From: Pseudomonas leptonychotis
GTDB lineage: Bacteria > Pseudomonadota > Gammaproteobacteria > Pseudomonadales > Pseudomonadaceae
Direction of reading: 5' to 3'
Length of the DNA stretch: 64,000 bases
Assembly (NCBI RefSeq): GCF_004920405.1
Contig: NZ_RFLV01000001.1
Coordinates: 372,001 to 436,000, forward strand
The number at the start of each line of letters is the position of its first letter. Position 1 is the first letter of the stretch. Positions 1-8,110 of the stretch are shown here, piece after piece. Under the pieces are notes generated by a model. That model was not told where the DNA came from, ran no database searches, and saw nothing but the letters and a program-made list of their open reading frames with translations. The position numbers were made by a program, and so were the translations under genes.

Positions 1-381
1 AAGGAATACGTCGAGAAAGTCCCCAAAGGAACTCAGTTTTTGATAACCGTACCCGCATTTCAATTTCTATGGAGTGGACACGACGATTTTCTGGAACACA
101 AACGCCGCTATACCTTGCAGCAACTTGAGGTAGTTGTAAGCGCATGTGGATTGGACTTGAAAAAAAGCGCATACTTTTTCGGGTGCGTCTTCCCCATCGC
201 TGCCGCCCTTCGACTGGCTGACCGCCATAAATCGAAAGACAGAGCGCGAAAATCGCAACTGACACAACATAGCCACTTGATCAACTCCATCATGAAAGGC
301 ATCTGCACAATTGAACTATCCTTTATGGCTTTTAACCGGATCGCCGGTCTTTCGGTATTTTGCGTTGCGCAAAAAAGATAG
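1..381 (+). CDS. SAM-dependent methyltransferase, C-terminal part
   Basis: The reading frame is open from base 1, so the N-terminus and the SAM-binding motifs lie outside the window. The visible part starts with a strand (FLITVPAF) followed by LWSGHDDFLEHKRRYT, a signature seen after the SAM-binding core in class I methyltransferases of the Methyltransf_11/23 type. These are often found in O-antigen and other surface-glycan clusters. A hydrophobic stretch follows. The gene ends 51 bases before the likely start of a GtrA-like flippase, which agrees with a glycan-modification role. The substrate cannot be told. The DNA is AT-richer than the rest of the window, suggesting horizontally acquired glycan genes. 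Confidence 0.75.
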   Translation, partial: KEYVEKVPKGTQFLITVPAFQFLWSGHDDFLEHKRRYTLQQLEVVVSACGLDLKKSAYFFGCVFPIAAALRLADRHKSKDRARKSQLTQHSHLINSIMKGICTIELSFMAFNRIAGLSVFCVAQKR

Positions 382-432
382 ATGAAAGAATTTTCTCAAT
401 ATATCTACGGGGGTGAGGAGGGGAACAGCGGG

Positions 433-840
433 GTGACTGGCAAAAATTATACAAAAAAAAGGGTGCTCCGCTTTTGCGCTACGGGCCTGCTTACAACCAC
501 ACTACATGTATTTATCGTCTGGATTATGGTGGGTTTATTTCTGAATTCACCGCCATTATCAAATGGCGTTGCATTTATCATCGCCACCATGGCGTCCTAT
601 ACAATCAACACCCAGTGGAGCTTCTCTCAACCACTACAGAGACACACATTTTATAAATTCATTTGCGTATCAATGGTGGGCTTTTTCACTTCTGTAGGCA
701 TAGCTTGGGCCGCACAAAAGCTTGAAATGAATTATCTATTAGGTTTAGTCGGAGTGATTTTAATCGTCCCTACACTTACGTTTGTACTGCACAGTATCTG
801 GACATACCCTAGCACAATCAAGCGAGACGAAAAAAGCTGA
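433..840 (+). CDS. GtrA-like membrane protein
   Basis: A small, very hydrophobic protein with about four membrane segments. It matches the GtrA family (PF04138), which is thought to move lipid-linked sugars across the inner membrane for glucosylation of O-antigen or other glycans. The motifs RFCATGLLTTTLH near the N-terminus and ASYTINTQWSF in the middle are typical. I chose the GTG at 433 because a strong Shine-Dalgarno (GAGGAGGGG, 415-423) lies nine bases upstream, and the resulting 135 aa is a normal family length. An in-frame ATG at 382 would add 17 residues, abuts the upstream stop codon and has no ribosome-binding site. It probably belongs with the upstream methyltransferase in a surface-glycan operon. 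Confidence 0.8.
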   Translation: MTGKNYTKKRVLRFCATGLLTTTLHVFIVWIMVGLFLNSPPLSNGVAFIIATMASYTINTQWSFSQPLQRHTFYKFICVSMVGFFTSVGIAWAAQKLEMNYLLGLVGVILIVPTLTFVLHSIWTYPSTIKRDEKS

Positions 841-848
841 GTATAAAA

Positions 849-962
849 ATGGCTGACCTTTCCGTTACTTCGCTTGACCGAGCTCAGCGCGAGGAGCTCA
901 CTACTATTCAAGTCGGTCGCGCCCATGACCTCAGCCTGCAAAACATTACATGCTTGATGTGA
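849..962 (+). pseudogene. Possible gene remnant cut off by the IS66 element
   Basis: A short frame (37 codons) begins with ATG eight bases after the GtrA-like stop codon and ends where IS66 sequence begins. It has no recognisable domain. Its position, in the same direction and immediately downstream of the GtrA-like gene, suggests the 5' end of the next gene of a glycan operon, lost by IS insertion and deletion. It could equally be a chance frame. Confidence 0.3.
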
Positions 963-1404
963 ACACGCCTGGTGTGTGATCGAGCTTCTCGCTGACGTCT
1001 TCGCCGATGCGCTGAAGCTGGCAGCCGCACGCACACTGGGGGTTTTCTGGCTCATAACGGATAACGGTGCGCGGAAACTGCGGCGGCAAGGCTGCACGCT
1101 TGGGCTGTTGACGCGGTTCAGCCGTCGCAGCAGCCGGGTTAAGCGCCTTCAACTCAGCCTCGATAGCCGCAATGTCAGCAATAAGCAGGTCGTCGAGCAA
1201 GCTGCCCTGATCAGGCCTCAGTTGCTCGCTGCGCTTGGCGAACTTGTGCCGTTTAAGCAGTGCGATTTTGTGGCTGGGCTGCTCGATGACGGTTTGGTCG
1301 CGGTGGATTTTTTTGCCCATTGTGTCGACCTGCGATAGCAACTGCGCAGCGAGTACACGCAGTTGCTCGGAGGTCATTTGAGCGAGGTTGGGCGAGGAAG
1401 TCAT
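946..1404 (-). pseudogene. tnpC: IS66 transposase TnpC, truncated N-terminal part
   Basis: The frame encodes the N-terminal coiled-coil region of the IS66 transposase (start MTSSPNLAQMTSEQLR) followed by the zinc-binding IS66 motif (CACGCQLQRIGEDVSEKLDHTPG). It then leaves the homology after PGVF and stops. The DDE catalytic domain, which should follow over more than 300 residues, is absent. The ATG at 1404 is preferred over one nine codons upstream because IS66 TnpC proteins usually begin close to this point. It is non-functional. Confidence 0.85.
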
Positions 1405-1465
1405 GCCGTAGATTTTACCAAGACAGAGCATTGGCGGCAGTACGCCAGGAGCTAATTACAACGTT

Positions 1466-1745
1466 TTAAAGCAACGTGATCGCACCATTAGCCCCGACGC
1501 ATTGCCAAGGCAGACCGAGCACCAAAGCTTAAAGTTGCTCGGCCCCAACTCCATCTCCGAGCCATGGCGAATACCTGGCCAGTAAAGCTTACCTGGGTTT
1601 AACCGGCGCGGCGATTGGCAAACAGGTAAACGCAGTGCGGCTTCGCCGCACCGAACACTGCCACCACTCATGCCAACGCGGTTTCGGTGCCGGCGCGCAT
1701 ATCCATGGGCTCGGTGGCGAGCCAGATGGCGTCGATGCGAATCAT
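1466..1745 (-). pseudogene. tnpB: IS66 Orf2 (TnpB), broken
   Basis: Starts as a normal TnpB (MIRIDAIWLATEPMDMRAGTE). It hits a TGA at codon 26, where the family usually has arginine (CGA to TGA would explain it). Homology then resumes in the same frame (VAVFGAAKPHC, YLFANRR). About two dozen codons are missing between ANRR and RRLNPGK, as if deleted between two short CGCCG repeats. The end (GLPWQCVGANGAITLL) is in another frame. At least three lesions make it a clear pseudogene. TnpB is a small accessory protein needed for IS66 transposition. Confidence 0.85.
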
Positions 1746-2074
1746 CGCAGCAGGTCTCGCTCGAACGCGGAACACGCGGCGGCATGTTCTGCCGGCCAAC
1801 TGACAACAACAGCGCCTTTTTGGTGTGGCACCTCGATTCGTATCGTGGCGGGCATGGTCAGATGGGCCGGCGACGGCGCTGATGTCTTGACCGGGATAAA
1901 GGCGGTTTGCAGAGTCAGGTTTTTCTGCGCATACAGCCGAATCCATTTATGAACGAGATTAGCATTGAGGTTGTGGGTCAAGGCGACATTGGCAATCGAG
2001 ATGTCGGACTGCGCGCACTCGGCAATGACTTGGGCCTTGAAGGACTTGGAATAGGTACGGCGTTCTTGTTGCAT
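1742..2074 (-). CDS. tnpA: IS66 Orf1 (TnpA), intact-looking
   Basis: A 110-residue protein with the helix-turn-helix of IS66/IS3-type Orf1 (TYSKSFKAQVIAECAQSDIS, then NANLVHKWIR). These proteins bind the element ends. The ATG at 2074 gives the usual start MQQERRTYS; an ATG 12 codons upstream lies in the leader. It overlaps the tnpB start by a few bases, as is usual in the family. It is the only IS66 gene here without a visible lesion, but with tnpB and tnpC broken it is probably without function. Confidence 0.8.
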   Translation of the reverse strand: MQQERRTYSKSFKAQVIAECAQSDISIANVALTHNLNANLVHKWIRLYAQKNLTLQTAFIPVKTSAPSPAHLTMPATIRIEVPHQKGAVVVSWPAEHAAACSAFERDLLR

Positions 2075-2098
2075 GAGCGTCCTCTTAAAAAGGCTAAA

Positions 2099-2130
2099 AA
2101 TGGTGTCCACCTAAGTTAAGGTGACACCAT
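2099..2130. repeat. Near-perfect palindrome upstream of IS66 tnpA
   Basis: Arms ATGGTGTCCACCT and AGGTGACACCAT flank a six-base loop (AAGTTA); one base is unpaired. It sits between the IS66 end and the tnpA start, so it could be a binding site for TnpA or a hairpin in the leader RNA. Confidence 0.5.
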
Positions 2131-2222
2131 CGCCTTAGACGACGCTATCAGGTAGGTGTGCTGGCCGGACGCTTACACGCCAAAACCGAAAAAGCACGTA
2201 TCGCAGCAAGCTTTTATTTTAC

Positions 2223-2296
2223 TGGTGCAGAGGCAGAAGTCGAATCTGCGGCTTTCGCTTACGAGTGCGCCGCTCTTCCGACTGAGCTACACCGGC
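2223..2296 (-). tRNA. tRNA-Thr(CGT)-like, degenerate
   Basis: The minus strand begins GCCGGTGTAGCTCAGTCGG, a normal acceptor/D-arm for a threonine tRNA, with CTCGTAA as anticodon loop (CGT, reading ACG). It ends in CACCA. The T stem pairs perfectly (GCAGA with TCTGC around TTCGACT). The 3' acceptor strand (CTCTGC) pairs poorly with the 5' strand GCCGGTG, the anticodon stem is short, and the whole is 74 nt instead of 76. It is probably a pseudo-tRNA or the altered end of a tRNA that served as an integration site; the damaged 3' end faces the IS66/glycan region. Confidence 0.55.
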
Positions 2297-2419
2297 AAGC
2301 TCTTCTTAAATGGCGCAACCCACCAACTGGCGCACAACTCAAGCGTACACCCCAAACCAATTGCAGACATACGACTCACTGCTTGTGCAATGCAGTGAGT
2401 CGTATACATAGAACGTTGC

Positions 2420-3262
2420 TTACTTGCTGGGCAACTCGATACGGTCTTCGTGGATCACGATGCGCCCCTGCTTGTACAGACCGCCAATGGCTTTCTTGAA
2501 GTTGCCTTTACTGACTCGAAACAGCCCGGCAATTTCTTCCGGCGAGCTTTTGTCATTTACCTTGAGTACGCCGCCATGCTCACGCAACGTGGCCAAGATC
2601 TGCTCGCCCAAGCTACTGGCCGCTTCTTGACCAACCGGCTGCAGGCTGAGGCTGATCTTGCCGTCGGCGCGCACTTCCTTGATAAAGCCTTTTTCCTGCA
2701 TACCGCCGCGCATGAACTTGAACAGCTCATTTTTATGGATCAGGCCCCAGTGCTTACCGTTGATAATGGCCTTGAAACCCATGTCAGTAGGTTCAACCAC
2801 CAGCAGGTCAACTTCTTGGCCCGCCACGTAATTCGCCGGCACGATATCCAGATAACGATCCAAGCGCGCGGTCGCGGTTATACGCTTGCTGCGCTTATCG
2901 AGAAATACGTGGACCACACAATAATCGCCCACCTGCAGCGGACGCTTTTCTTCGGAGTGCGGCAGCAATAAATCTTTCGGCAAACCCCAATTAAGGAAGA
3001 GGCCCACCCGGTTTATATCCACAACTTTCAAACTGGCAAAACCACCCACCTGGACTTTTGGCGTTTCAGTGGTGGCAATCAATTTGTCTTCACTGTCCAG
3101 GTAAATAAAGACGTTTAACCAGTCTTCCACTTCACTTGGGGTATCGCTCGGGATATAGCGTTTAGGCAATAAAATTTCGCCATCCGCGCCGCCGTCCAGG
3201 TACAGGCCGAAGTCGGTGTGCTTCACGACCTGCAAACTATTCATTCGTCCAATTACAGCCAT
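2420..3262 (-). CDS. S1-like RNA-binding protein of the CvfB family
   Basis: A 280-residue soluble protein matching the CvfB/YitL family. These have tandem S1-like OB folds (first visible repeat LQVVKHTDFGLYLDGG, then VVDINRVGLFLNWGLPKDLLLP, third near 150-215) and a C-terminal winged helix (about 225-280, RVSKGNFKKAIGGLYKQGRI). In Gram-positives CvfB affects virulence gene expression, presumably through RNA binding; the role in Pseudomonas is not established. The start MAVIGRMNSLQVVKH is usual, with a second possible start six codons in. It is monocistronic, downstream of the tRNA-like sequence. Confidence 0.85.
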   Translation of the reverse strand: MAVIGRMNSLQVVKHTDFGLYLDGGADGEILLPKRYIPSDTPSEVEDWLNVFIYLDSEDKLIATTETPKVQVGGFASLKVVDINRVGLFLNWGLPKDLLLPHSEEKRPLQVGDYCVVHVFLDKRSKRITATARLDRYLDIVPANYVAGQEVDLLVVEPTDMGFKAIINGKHWGLIHKNELFKFMRGGMQEKGFIKEVRADGKISLSLQPVGQEAASSLGEQILATLREHGGVLKVNDKSSPEEIAGLFRVSKGNFKKAIGGLYKQGRIVIHEDRIELPSK

Positions 3263-3583
3263 GATGCCCTACCCTCATTACCAGGCCGGCATTCTAGCCG
3301 AATCGCCCTTGGATTTCTCGGCCTACCGGCCATCTCGACTGATCTACCTGACCCGCACACGAGCAATTCGACCAGCGGATAAATACTCAGAAAACCTGAC
3401 ACGCGCATCCGCAATCCACTGCCGAGCGCTTTTAAAACAATTACTTACTGACATACCGGACAATTACCTAAGCGACTCATCAAATAATTTCGTCGCATAT
3501 ATTTACATTCGGCCTTTATTTATCAAGAAATTGTCAAGTATTTCGAGTATCATGCGCGGCCAAATTAATTTTTAAATAGGTTA
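3263..3583. other. Intergenic region without a supported gene
   Basis: About 320 bases between the divergent CvfB-like gene and a small gene. It becomes AT-rich toward the right (3430-3580), as expected for a promoter of the downstream gene. I see no tRNA, riboswitch or convincing coding frame; the one long open frame here has no homology I recognise. Confidence 0.5.
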
Positions 3584-3772
3584 ATGGCCGTCATGCGCGT
3601 AAAAGCATCCAACAGTAAACCCAAGCCGGCTCCAGCCGTGGAAACCAGCGCCTCGATCGACGCCCAGATCGAAGCCTTTCTGAAATCCGGCGGGGAAATT
3701 CAGAAAATTGCCAAAGGCGTCAGCGGCCAGGTGTATGGCACGACCAAGCAGATCACCATCGGCAAAAAGTAA
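3584..3772 (+). CDS. Small conserved pseudomonad protein, unknown function
   Basis: A 62-residue basic protein. The first third is disordered (KPKPAPAVET). It continues with IDAQIEAFLKSGGEIQKIAKGVSGQ, a pattern I have seen in small uncharacterised pseudomonad proteins. A second ATG three codons in is an alternative start. The ribosome-binding site is weak (AGG five bases upstream of the first ATG). It has no membrane segment and no known domain. It is transcribed in the same direction as the large phosphotransferase gene 218 bases downstream, but the gap is too large to infer an operon. Confidence 0.6.
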   Translation: MAVMRVKASNSKPKPAPAVETSASIDAQIEAFLKSGGEIQKIAKGVSGQVYGTTKQITIGKK

Positions 3773-3990
3773 CACCCCTCTGGCCATGCAGCGTTTTGCT
3801 CGCAATGATAAGGCGCTGGCCAGCGCATAAACCACTTTCACCACCCCTCTTCCAACACAGTTGTTTTGCCCTTTTGCGCACCGCCCTCTGGCGCTTAGCA
3901 CAACCTTGTTTCAGAATCATGTCAGCCCGCATTTTGCGGCTGATTCGGCATTGCCGTTGCTGAACAATGGCAATAGCCCCAGGAGTACCC

Positions 3991-6213
3991 GTGCGCGTTA
4001 CCTGCAAGTGGCTGCGACACCCTTCCAGCAGCCTGTTCACCCTCAGTTTATTGTTACTGATCTTGCCACTGTGCAGCCGCTATGCCCTGGGCTGGTCAAA
4101 CGCTTATGGCTACCTGTCTGACCTGGCAATCGGCAGCGTGTTGCTGATTGCCCTGCATCAACGGTCCTGGTTGCTGAGCCTTCCCCTGCTGCTGGCCTGG
4201 GGCATCTTTACCCTGAGCACGGCCGAGTTGGTTATCGCCGTGGGACGCATGCCAGAACCCGCTGACTTGCATTACCTGAGTGACGCTCAATTTATCAGTC
4301 ACTCGACCCAGGGCGGCGGTTTGAGTCAACCCTTATTGGGTCTAGCTTTGGCTCTGCTGCTAGCGCTCTACTTGGGCCTGCGCACCTGGCAAACACCATC
4401 CCGCGCCGCGCCACTTTCGCCGGCCTGGCTATTGTTGCCCCTCTCACTGTTTACCGCGCACAGCATTGGTCAGCAGTACAGACCCAGCGAAGCAGACCAA
4501 TGGCTGCAGTTCAACCTGCCCCACAAACTCTTGGCGGAAAGCAGCAATAGCGGGCAACAGTATCTGGCTGACTGGCTGGCGGGGGATGAACCCAGTAGCC
4601 CACCGGACATCAGTGGCCTAAACCAACTCGACCTGAGCGGTACGCCCCTGCTTAAGCAGGCTGGCAGCGCTCGCAACGTGCTGATTATTACCCTGGAAGG
4701 TGTCACCGGCGCCTACTTGCAAGCCAGCCGCCAGGCCATCGGCAGCAGCTATACCCAAGATCCGATGCCACGCCTAAGCCAGTGGGCAGAGCGCGGCATG
4801 CTCACCACCGATTACGTATTACACGGCCACCAAACCATTCGCGGCCTCTACGCCATGCTCTGCGGCGATTACAACAAGCTCGACTCTGGCACGCCAAAAG
4901 GCGTCGAGCTGCTCAATAACGCCGCGCGCAGCGCGCAGTGCCTGCCTGCACAATTACGTGAACGCGGCCTCAGCACCCATTTCCTCCAAGGGGCCGGCCT
5001 GCGCTTTATGGCCAAGGACCAGATCATGCCGCAGATGGGTTTCGACAAGACCCTCGGCCGTGACTGGTTCAAGAATAAGCCTTATATCGAATTCCCCTGG
5101 GGTATGGACGACAAGGCCTACTTCGAAGGCGCCCTGGGCTACGTGCAGCAACTGCGTAAAAAGCGTCAGCCCTGGATGCTCACGCTGTTGACAGTGGGCA
5201 CTCACCAACCCTATTCCGCACCTCAGGCATACCTAGACCGCCAGCCTAATGCCAAGCTGGCCGCGATTGCCTACCTGGACGATGCCGTCGCCGACTTCCT
5301 CACCGCCCTAGACAAACAAGGCGTGATGAAAGACACCCTGGTGATTGTCACCTCGGACGAATCCCACGGGCTGGAAAACGTGCGGCTTGCTTCTGCGTGG
5401 GGGTTTAACCTGCTGTTAGCACCCGAGCAAGCAAAGCTGCCTGCGCGCAAGCAAGGTGTTTACGGCCACGTTGACCTGACCGCATCGGTACTCGACTACT
5501 TCGCCTTCCCGGTACCGGCCACTATTGCCGGGCGCTCGCTGCTGCGCGATTACACCACTGGCCGCGAGATCATCTCCTACACCAACGGCCTACTGCGCCA
5601 GCATGACGGCCAGGGCACGCTGACCGAGTGCGACTTCCAGAATATTTGCCGGCGTTACGCCAGCCCTGGCTTTATTGCTGACAGCGCGCGCTATCTGGGC
5701 CGCTTCAGCGGCAAACCTGCACGCCTGATCAGCCAGCGTGCAGGTTTGCTCGACCAGTCCCTCAGCAACGGCCAGGCTGAACAACGCTACCAATTTGCCA
5801 ACACACGCCCCATCAAACTCAAACCCAACGCCAGCGATGACTGGGCAGACAACTTGGTGGGCGCGCAGTACCTAACCCTGGGAGCCGACACCCAAACGAC
5901 GGTAACCCTTAAAATTCGTGCCCTGCACATGAATAAACAGGGCGCCACGCTGCAATTGAAAACCAAGGAATACGACCGCAACGTAGACCTCGCAATCCCA
6001 GCGTTACCGCTATTGACCCGTGATCAGCCTGTCGAAATCAGCTTCACCTTCGACAACCCGGCAGCGCGCAAGGCGTTTTCCTTCCACCTGCTCGGCCAGG
6101 GCCAGGGCGCCATCGAAATTGTCGATTTCAGCGTCAGCAGCACACCGCTGGAGGCAGCGGCAAAGCTACTGGCCGCACAAGAAGGCCTCGACGCAGTGGC
6201 CCCCACCCCATAA
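3991..6213 (+). CDS. LTA-synthase-like membrane sulfatase/phosphoglycerol transferase
   Basis: A 740-residue protein. Three to four N-terminal membrane helices (to about residue 150) are followed by an alkaline-phosphatase-fold catalytic domain of the sulfatase/LtaS type (PF00884, about 225-510). Visible active-site residues are Glu236 (TLEGVT), the probable nucleophile Thr282 (GHQTIRG) and Asp456/His459 (SDESHG). The last 180 residues form a separate, beta-rich part ending VDFSV. Family members transfer phosphoglycerol or phosphoethanolamine to envelope glycans in the periplasm; the acceptor is unknown here. I chose the GTG at 3991 because AGGAG lies five bases before it; an ATG eight codons upstream has no such site. 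Confidence 0.85.
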   Translation: MRVTCKWLRHPSSSLFTLSLLLLILPLCSRYALGWSNAYGYLSDLAIGSVLLIALHQRSWLLSLPLLLAWGIFTLSTAELVIAVGRMPEPADLHYLSDAQFISHSTQGGGLSQPLLGLALALLLALYLGLRTWQTPSRAAPLSPAWLLLPLSLFTAHSIGQQYRPSEADQWLQFNLPHKLLAESSNSGQQYLADWLAGDEPSSPPDISGLNQLDLSGTPLLKQAGSARNVLIITLEGVTGAYLQASRQAIGSSYTQDPMPRLSQWAERGMLTTDYVLHGHQTIRGLYAMLCGDYNKLDSGTPKGVELLNNAARSAQCLPAQLRERGLSTHFLQGAGLRFMAKDQIMPQMGFDKTLGRDWFKNKPYIEFPWGMDDKAYFEGALGYVQQLRKKRQPWMLTLLTVGTHQPYSAPQAYLDRQPNAKLAAIAYLDDAVADFLTALDKQGVMKDTLVIVTSDESHGLENVRLASAWGFNLLLAPEQAKLPARKQGVYGHVDLTASVLDYFAFPVPATIAGRSLLRDYTTGREIISYTNGLLRQHDGQGTLTECDFQNICRRYASPGFIADSARYLGRFSGKPARLISQRAGLLDQSLSNGQAEQRYQFANTRPIKLKPNASDDWADNLVGAQYLTLGADTQTTVTLKIRALHMNKQGATLQLKTKEYDRNVDLAIPALPLLTRDQPVEISFTFDNPAARKAFSFHLLGQGQGAIEIVDFSVSSTPLEAAAKLLAAQEGLDAVAPTP

Positions 6214-6244
6214 GCGGTATTGCACTGATGGTCAGGCGCGGTCG

Positions 6245-6973
6245 TCAGTGCATGGCGTAGCGGCGTTCAATAGCGGTGTACTCGCCACTTTCGCGAAGGG
6301 CCGCCAGGCCCTGATTGAAACGTTCGCAGTCGACCTGCTCACGGCAACCCAGCTTGTAGTCTGTGGCGGCAAAAATTGGATAAAGCGTTAGCGGCTGCGT
6401 CACATCGACCTGGGTGTAAACCTCACGATTGAAGTAACGCAGGATGCGCATATCCGTCACCACCACCTCAACCCGCCCGCTATAGAGCATGCGATTGCGC
6501 GCAATCTGATAGGCCTCCTCGCGGTAGTGCGGGTTGGCTTCGGTCATGGCTTGGTATTCGCTACCCAGAATAAAACGTGCTCGCTGAAAAGCATTCACCG
6601 AGAACTGCGCCAGATCACTGATGCGCTGAATATCCAAATTTCTTGAGCGCAAGGCCACAGCGACATTCTGATAGCGGATATAGACATCCGAATAAAAGAT
6701 AGCGCCACCGCTGCGCTCATTAGTGGTGGCAATAACGTCGATCTGGCCTTTGCGTAGCATCCGATTGAGACGCTCCATCGGCGCATAATGCGCCTCGGGC
6801 GTCATGCCGCCGCGCCGTGCCGCGCTCATCACGATGTCGTACTCCAGCCCACGAGCTTCATTCTCGAAGATATAAGGCGGCTTGTGCGTACCAAAGCCGA
6901 CGCGCAAGTTTTGCGCCGATGACGCCAGGCTGCACGCTAAGAGAAAAAAGACCCACACCCACTTCATGGCCAT
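6245..6973 (-). CDS. Periplasmic solute-binding protein, family 3-like
   Basis: A signal peptide (MKWVWVFFLLACSLASSAQ) precedes a domain with the SBP_bac_3 pattern: LRVGFGTHKPPYIFENEARGL at the start of lobe 1, then MLRKGQIDVIATTNERSG. Such proteins bind amino acids or similar small solutes. No permease or ATPase gene is adjacent, so it may be an orphan sensor or binding protein, as is common in Pseudomonas. Two ATGs, at 6973 and 6967, are plausible starts; both lack a strong ribosome-binding site. It converges with the upstream phosphotransferase gene, leaving about 30 bases between stops. Confidence 0.75.
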   Translation of the reverse strand: MAMKWVWVFFLLACSLASSAQNLRVGFGTHKPPYIFENEARGLEYDIVMSAARRGGMTPEAHYAPMERLNRMLRKGQIDVIATTNERSGGAIFYSDVYIRYQNVAVALRSRNLDIQRISDLAQFSVNAFQRARFILGSEYQAMTEANPHYREEAYQIARNRMLYSGRVEVVVTDMRILRYFNREVYTQVDVTQPLTLYPIFAATDYKLGCREQVDCERFNQGLAALRESGEYTAIERRYAMH

Positions 6974-7126
6974 ACCCAACTTGAACCAGCACCCAGCATA
7001 GCCGGCTATGCCCCCGCTCTGCACCGCTGTATCACTGAGATCGATTAATCCGAATTAGTCGCCTGGGGCACGCACAGAGCTAGACTCCTCCCACCCGAGT
7101 TAGTTCATGCACACTGGAGAGCCTTC

Positions 7127-8107
7127 ATGCTTAAAGCCGAATACCAACAACGCGGCCCGCAACCTCATGACGTGATTGCCGCTGTCGAGCTGAAACTGCC
7201 GGAACCTGGCGCAGGCCAAGTGCGCGTCAAAGTGCTGGCCGCCCCCATCAACCCTTCCGATGTACTCACCCTTACCGGTGAGTACGGCATGCTGCCACCG
7301 CTACCCGCAATCGGCGGTAACGAGGGCGTCGGTCGGGTCGAGGCGTTAGGAGCCGAGGTCGGCAACCTGAAGGCCGGGCAAATGGTGTTGCTCCCTGTGG
7401 GTTGCGGCACATGGGTCAGCCATTTGAATGCACCCGCCAATAAGCTCATCCCCCTGCCGGAAGCCGATCCTCAGCAACTGGCGATGATGACCGTCAACCC
7501 GCCCACCGCCTCGTTGATGCTCAGTGAGTTCGTCGATCTCAAACCCGGTGACTGGGTAATTCAGAATGCCGCCAACTCAGGCGTTGGCAGCTACCTGATC
7601 CAACTGGCGAAGCTTCGCGGTTTCAAGACCATCAACGTGGTGCGCCGTGAGTCGGCCGTTGCAGGCGTTGAGGCTGAAGGTGGCGACGTGGTGCTGGTCG
7701 ACGGCCCAGACCTGGCCAAGCGCGTACGCGCCGCCACAGAGGGTGCAGGCGTGCGTTTAGGGATCGATGCGGTGGGCGGCGAAGCCACCGATCATCTGGC
7801 AGCCAGCCTGTGCGAGGGGGGTGTATTGGTCAATTACGGCATGATGAGCCGCCAGCCGTGTCAGGTGTCGCCATCGTCCTTCGTCTTCCGCGATGTCAGC
7901 CTGCGCGGCTTTTGGTTGGCAAAATGGTTCCAGAACGCCAGCCAGGCCGAGCAGATGAAGGTCTTTGGTGAGCTGGTACAGCTGATTGCCAGCGGCAAGC
8001 TACACACCCGTGTGGCGGCTACCTATGACGTTAGCGAGATCAAGCAAGCGGTAGCGGCCGCCGCCAGCGGTGAGCGCGATGGCAAAATCTTGATCGTACC
8101 GAAGTAA
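7127..8107 (+). CDS. MECR-like enoyl reductase / quinone oxidoreductase family
   Basis: A 326-residue medium-chain reductase. It has the GroES-like N-terminal half (VLAAPINPSDVLTLTGEYG; GNEGVGRVEALG) and a Rossmann fold with NAANSGVGSYLIQLAKLRG as nucleotide-binding loop. There are no zinc-ligand cysteines. The closest type I recognise is the 2-enoyl thioester reductase (Etr1/MECR) group, which reduces trans-2-enoyl-CoA or ACP with NADPH; a general quinone oxidoreductase is the alternative. CTGGAGAG lies a few bases before the start. It is convergent with the next gene, with the stop codons three bases apart. Confidence 0.85.
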   Translation: MLKAEYQQRGPQPHDVIAAVELKLPEPGAGQVRVKVLAAPINPSDVLTLTGEYGMLPPLPAIGGNEGVGRVEALGAEVGNLKAGQMVLLPVGCGTWVSHLNAPANKLIPLPEADPQQLAMMTVNPPTASLMLSEFVDLKPGDWVIQNAANSGVGSYLIQLAKLRGFKTINVVRRESAVAGVEAEGGDVVLVDGPDLAKRVRAATEGAGVRLGIDAVGGEATDHLAASLCEGGVLVNYGMMSRQPCQVSPSSFVFRDVSLRGFWLAKWFQNASQAEQMKVFGELVQLIASGKLHTRVAATYDVSEIKQAVAAAASGERDGKILIVPK

Positions 8108-8110
8108 GTC

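Larger units (their letters stand above)
963..2176 (-). mobile_element. Decayed IS66-family element
   Basis: Remnants of the three IS66 genes tnpA, tnpB and tnpC lie in order on the minus strand. The right end carries an IS66-type terminus: read on the minus strand from 2176 it starts GTAAGCGTCCGGCC, and IS66 ends typically begin GTAAGCG. The left end is missing: tnpC stops after its first third near 960, and no matching inverted repeat is visible there. tnpB carries a stop codon and a deletion. The element cannot move by itself. Confidence 0.85.

Noticed and set aside
3216..3575. Open frame between the CvfB-like gene and the small gene at 3584
   Set aside because: It overlaps the start of the CvfB-like gene, lacks a ribosome-binding site and has no recognisable sequence.
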